Source of the DNA: Parietichytrium sp. I65-24A
Lineage: Eukaryota > Sar > Bigyra > Thraustochytrida > Thraustochytriidae
DNA: 64,000 nucleotides
Assembly: GCA_012862575.1 (NCBI GenBank)
Contig: BLSF01000021.1
Coordinates: 1-64,000 of the forward strand
Direction of reading: 5' to 3'
Positions 60,425 to 64,000 of this stretch are shown piece by piece (position 1 is the first letter of the stretch; every line of letters starts with the position of its first letter). A model generated the notes under the pieces. The model had not been told where the DNA came from and did no database searches. It was given only the letters and a program-made list of their open reading frames with translations. The position numbers and the translations under genes are program-made.

Positions 60425-61856
60425 CTTGCCTCGTACGCCCTGTACAGGAAGCAGCCAGCCAACGTTCCAGTCCTCGCTCGCCCGCAAAGTCGTCCAAGCG
60501 CTCGCCCAAGTCGACCTAAATCAGTTTCCAATCTCCCTTTTCAGCTGTTCCTCGCGTCTTTCGGGGAACACATTCGACATGCATAAACGCTGCCACAGTA
60601 TCTACTGTATCTGCTGCGTACAGTACCGACCTTGCGACTTGGCCACACTTGTTCGCCCAATCTAATTGCTCATACTTGGAACTTGCGATTGCAATCCACT
60701 GCCGCCGCCGCAGCATTGGCAACGTGAACGGATCAATAGCCAGTCTATGGGCCTATCGCGCGCTGCTAACTCTCTAATTAGTCCCGAGAGCGCAAAAGCC
60801 TAACTAACCATCAGAGCCTAAACAACCAGCCATCCAACCAACTAATCGTCCACGTCTACCAGATTCTTCTCCACGCGTTTCGGAACCCCACTTGAGCGCG
60901 GCTGCAGATTTCGAACCGAAGCAGAATCAAAAATCAAAATGGCGTCCCCGCATTAGCTCCTCCGCCTTCCGCCTCCGTTGCGACCCTCGGTCATCAGAAC
61001 CTCGGCTTCCATAAGCTGAGCGTGTCGCTGTGTTGTGTTGTTGTGTCGCGGTATTTGCCATCACCGGTCGCACAGCGTTGCGTGACAGTGCAATGAACTA
61101 AACAACAAATTGCTTGGCCCTCCCGATCCATCAGCACGACACCGCCGACACAAGACACTCGTTCCAGCTCACAAGCTTACAAGCTTAGAAGCTCAATAGC
61201 TCCGATCTCACTACTATCTTTCCCATCCGGTTTTTGTCACAAACGAAAAGCAAACAAACAACAAGACAATCAACTGACTGACTGACTGTGAGTTCTCAAT
61301 TCTGGAAACAAACAAAATAAAACACAAACAGTTTCCATCATCAAACACATTCCTTTTCCAAATTCCACATTCTCTTTCTGTTCTAAGTTCTAACATTCCA
61401 CTTTCTCCGCCACCATCACTTCCACCACGCTTAACACCCTTCTACTCCAAACCACACGACAGCGCACAGTCCTAGTGCCCAAATACCGCCTTTCGGTAAC
61501 CCTCCACGGTCGCCAACCGTCTCGGCGCATACGAGCAGGAGGTACTCGCGTACCCCTGTGAGCCCGCGTACGCGCCCGTCCCCGCCGTCCCCAACTCCCC
61601 CCCCTATCTCCCCCCACTAGGGAGCCACCTGGCGTCCGCGCCAGCTAACCAGCCGCCACCCCATCCCCAGCGGTTCTCCAGCCGCAGCCGCAACCGTCCC
61701 CTCCCTCCCTCCGGGTGTCCTCGCCCGTTCCTACCAGGTTCCGGGAACGTTCCTCGCTGGCGTCCGGGAACACGCCGGGAACGCGCCGGGAACGCGGAAG
61801 AGGAAGGTGGTGAGGAGGGCCAAGTGGCGACAGTAGCGACAGTGGCGACAGTGGCG
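60425..61856. other. Intergenic region between divergent genes
   Basis: About 1.4 kb containing both promoters. cagcatc-poor, with gactgactgact at about 61273-61288 and cagtggcgaca-type tandem words just before the next ATG (61825-61855). No gene or RNA gene is supported. Confidence 0.5.
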
Positions 61857-62663
61857 ATGGCCAGCTCGGGGATGGTGCTGCGAGGGTACGACCGCCGCAA
61901 CTCTCTGCACGAGAACGCGCGCACACTGGCGCAGTCGCTGAGCGCCTTCCGTCTCCGCGCGGGCGAGCGAGACGACGACAACGACAACGACGGCAACGAC
62001 GACATCGTGGACGAGGGAGAAGCGGCCTGCGAGGACCACGAGAGGCGGGGCGCGAAGAAGGAGTGGGAGGATGAGAGGCGGCTGGTGCGCGCGCTGTTGG
62101 AAGTGCGAGGGCACGTGCGCACACTGCGCAAAGCGTGGCGCGCGCAGGCGAGGGAACTGGCGGCGGTGAACGAGCTGTGCGCGCGGCTGGAGCGGGAGAA
62201 TGCGCGGCTGGTGATGGAGCAGCAGGCGATGCAGCAGCATCTGAGGATGCTGGCGCCAAGCTACGGCGACGCCGAGTCGGTCGCTTCATCCTCGCAGAAC
62301 GACTCGTTCCTGAGGGCGTCGCAAAGGTCATTCACCATCTCCGAGTACCGCTTCCAGCCTCCGAGGCACCTGGAGGCGGACTATTACGGCAACGGCAACG
62401 GCAGCAGGTTCATGGACCCCGGAGACCTCGCCCCAGGATACGCGGACGGCTTAGGCGATGAGCTGCTGGAGGGCGCCGACGAATACGATGACGAGAACCA
62501 AGAAGATGACGTCGGGGACGGGGAGGGTGACGCTGCTCAGGATCCTGATGGTGATGTGTTGGACGAAGAAGAAGAAGATGCTGACGAGGACGACGACGAC
62601 GACGAGGAGTCTTACCGTCAGTACGAAGATCTTGAACCAGTCCCCGTTTTGAAACTTAGATAA
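61857..62663 (+). CDS. Hypothetical protein with coiled coil and acidic tail, 268 aa
   Basis: No family recognised. Residues 1-65 include an Asp/Asn-rich acidic stretch. Residues about 70-145 are strongly helical and heptad-like (RRLVRALLEVRGHVRTL, AVNELCARLERENARL), indicating a coiled coil. The last 80 residues are extremely acidic: runs of Asp/Glu before a hydrophobic close (VPVLKLR). The frame opens with a GTG; the ATG at 61857 (MASSGMVLRG) is used. The acidic tail resembles that of histone chaperones but is not diagnostic. Confidence 0.6.
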   Translation: MASSGMVLRGYDRRNSLHENARTLAQSLSAFRLRAGERDDDNDNDGNDDIVDEGEAACEDHERRGAKKEWEDERRLVRALLEVRGHVRTLRKAWRAQARELAAVNELCARLERENARLVMEQQAMQQHLRMLAPSYGDAESVASSSQNDSFLRASQRSFTISEYRFQPPRHLEADYYGNGNGSRFMDPGDLAPGYADGLGDELLEGADEYDDENQEDDVGDGEGDAAQDPDGDVLDEEEEDADEDDDDDEESYRQYEDLEPVPVLKLR

Positions 62664-63038
62664 GGCCTCGTGCCGCGCTGTCCGTCGCGATTGAATCGCG
62701 CCCTATTGTAAAGCTGGCTGGTATGTTGATTCACCCACTCAGTCACTCAGTCACTCACTTCCTCACTCCCTGCCGGCCCCTGTGCTAGTGTTTCTTCCAT
62801 CCCACTACCGACCTTTCTTCATCTGTCCGTCCATCTTACACGGGGGAAGTCAAGGCTACCATATATTCCATTTTTGCTCCATAAAACTTTTACATACATA
62901 CATTCACAGTCAAACACAAAAAGCTAAAGAATTGATTTCTCCACTCACACTGGACGGACATTTCATCAAACAAAAGGATTGTAGAGAAAAATAAATTTGG
63001 ACATCGTCATTGGCAAGAAAAAGGAAAGGGGTTTACAG
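62664..63038. other. Convergent spacer
   Basis: About 375 bases, AT-leaning, with cactcagtcact repeats near 62740-62765. Two convergent genes flank it; no gene is supported. Confidence 0.5.
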
Positions 63039-64000
63039 CTACAACTCATCACTCATCACTCCATCGTCCATGCACGCCAGGGCGTGGTCGAGCAGGTACG
63101 AGTCCTTCAACAACCTGTCCACCCTCTGGAAGTGTCGCTCACTATAAGAGCGGAATGGGTCAAGAACAGCCCGTGCTTTGCCCGGCGCAGCCAGTGGGAC
63201 GTCCGCCTTCAAAAGCTCTTCCACGACAATATGAGCCAATGCTGAGTTTCTTGCATAGGTGTTCCAGTCGCGCGAGAGCTCCCACAGCTTGAGGAGCTGC
63301 TCGTGGTCGAGAAGCTTTATGAAGGTTGCCAAATCCTGGCCCTCCAAAGGCACCTGGACCATTTGCTCCAACGTTGTGCGCAGTTGGAAAGGACGGTTGA
63401 GCTCCAGCGCGCGGAGGGCAGCCTTCACGAATTCTTTCTTGCGCAAGCTCATAAACATTTCTTGTTCGTGCAGAATGCTTTCTTCGGACCTGGCCAGCTC
63501 CGCCTGAGTGAGCTCTTCCGAGCAATCTCTCCAAATTACCAGACGCGAATCACCGCCTCCGGAGAGCATCTCCTTTCGGCAATCTTCGTCCTCGGCGTCT
63601 CGCGGCATTGCCAGCGCCCAAACCTTGTCGGTGTGGTGCTCCATTGTGGAAACGCACTCCCCAGCCTTAAGGGACCACACCTTCAAAACACCGTTGGAAG
63701 AGCTCGAAAGGAGCTGATTTCCGGCGTGTGTGTATTGCACGCGCAGCACTGAGGCTGAGTGGCCTTCCAAGACCGACAAGCAGGAAAGATCAGAGATGGA
63801 CCAAATACGAATGGTTTTGTCCCCGGATGCAGAAGCAAGGCACCGCTCGACAGGGGAGAACTGTAAGTGCCAAATACCTCTTCGATGGCCCTTTAACACG
63901 CCGCGAAGAGTAAAGTCTGAGACGTTCCACAATTTGATTGTTTTGTCGAGGGCTCCTGTCGCGACCATCGCTTTGTTTGGCGAGGTGGCAATTGCGTTGA
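63039..64000 (-). CDS. UTP13: UTP13/TBL3 WD-repeat protein of the SSU processome, 3' part, runs off the right edge
   Basis: WD blades visible: IATSPNKAMVATGALDKTIK in the codons from 64000 down, GHRRGIWHLQFSPVERCLAS, GHSASVLRVQYTHAGNQLLS and HTDKVWALAM. The C-terminal region reads AALRALELNRPFQLRTTLEQM and LAHIVVEELLKADV, as in the Utp13 C-terminal domain of UTP13/TBL3. UTP13 belongs to the UtpB complex that processes pre-rRNA in the nucleolus. The 5' part lies beyond 64000: an ATG at 63968 is internal, because the WD blade continues in frame up to the edge. About 320 residues are present here; the family is near 800. Confidence 0.8.
   Translation of the reverse strand, partial: NAIATSPNKAMVATGALDKTIKLWNVSDFTLRGVLKGHRRGIWHLQFSPVERCLASASGDKTIRIWSISDLSCLSVLEGHSASVLRVQYTHAGNQLLSSSSNGVLKVWSLKAGECVSTMEHHTDKVWALAMPRDAEDEDCRKEMLSGGGDSRLVIWRDCSEELTQAELARSEESILHEQEMFMSLRKKEFVKAALRALELNRPFQLRTTLEQMVQVPLEGQDLATFIKLLDHEQLLKLWELSRDWNTYARNSALAHIVVEELLKADVPLAAPGKARAVLDPFRSYSERHFQRVDRLLKDSYLLDHALACMDDGVMSDEL

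Noticed and set aside
1-64000. CRISPR arrays, bacterial operons, rRNA genes, retroelements
   Set aside because: No regularly spaced repeats, no ribosome-binding-site style spacing, no rRNA-like sequence and no reverse-transcriptase or integrase motifs were seen on either strand.

Overview
This is nuclear DNA of a eukaryote. The proteins include a nuclear-pore subunit (Nup58), a U1-snRNP-type splicing factor (LUC7), a mitochondrial complex I subunit (NDUFA5), an SSU-processome protein (UTP13), a mitochondrial-carrier-family protein and a Roco GTPase. Almost every gene is one uninterrupted reading frame, GC content looks moderate, and genes lie on both strands with AT- and microsatellite-containing spacers. 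One short spliceosomal intron (96 nt) can be read with confidence. This intron-poor, compact style, together with a multigene set of ammonium transporters, fits a unicellular red alga of the Porphyridium type. That assignment is inference; no marker gene here proves it.

Left part (1-20 kb): Nup58 (+), an EFM7-like methyltransferase (+), a large coiled-coil protein (-), a double ubiquitin-like protein (+), a membrane protein with an autoprotease-like domain (-), a WDR76/CMR1 WD-repeat protein (+), and an LRR-Roc-COR protein (-) whose C-terminus is a trypsin-like protease split by the intron.

Middle (21.7-36.4 kb): four divergent ammonium-transporter genes all on + (A 21683, B 23532, C 25327, D 31870). 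A mitochondrial-carrier-like gene sits between C and D. NDUFA5 (+) and an unrecognised membrane protein (-) follow.

36.4-41 kb is gene-poor. It holds a probable decayed host gene on the minus strand (37439-38399) and many simple repeats.

Right part (41-64 kb): a membrane-anchored Vps62/NPP1-like protein (+), a JmjC plus GT32 fusion (+), a LUC7-family protein with degenerate zinc fingers (-), a TMEM135-like protein (-), a small secreted cysteine-rich protein (+), an APH/choline-kinase-fold protein (+), an HSL-type alpha/beta hydrolase (-), a 4.2-kb spacer carrying a perfect 91-bp copy of part of that hydrolase gene, an acid-lipase-type hydrolase (+), an ankyrin-repeat protein (-), an acidic coiled-coil protein (+) and the 3' part of UTP13 (-), which runs off the right edge.

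The genes do not form one pathway. The points of most interest are the ammonium-transporter array, two unusual fusions (Roco-protease and JmjC-glycosyltransferase), the membrane-tethered autoprotease-like protein, and the LUC7 protein that has lost its zinc ligands. Several coding regions open upstream of any ATG; starts were placed at the first ATG that fits the family or the paralogues.
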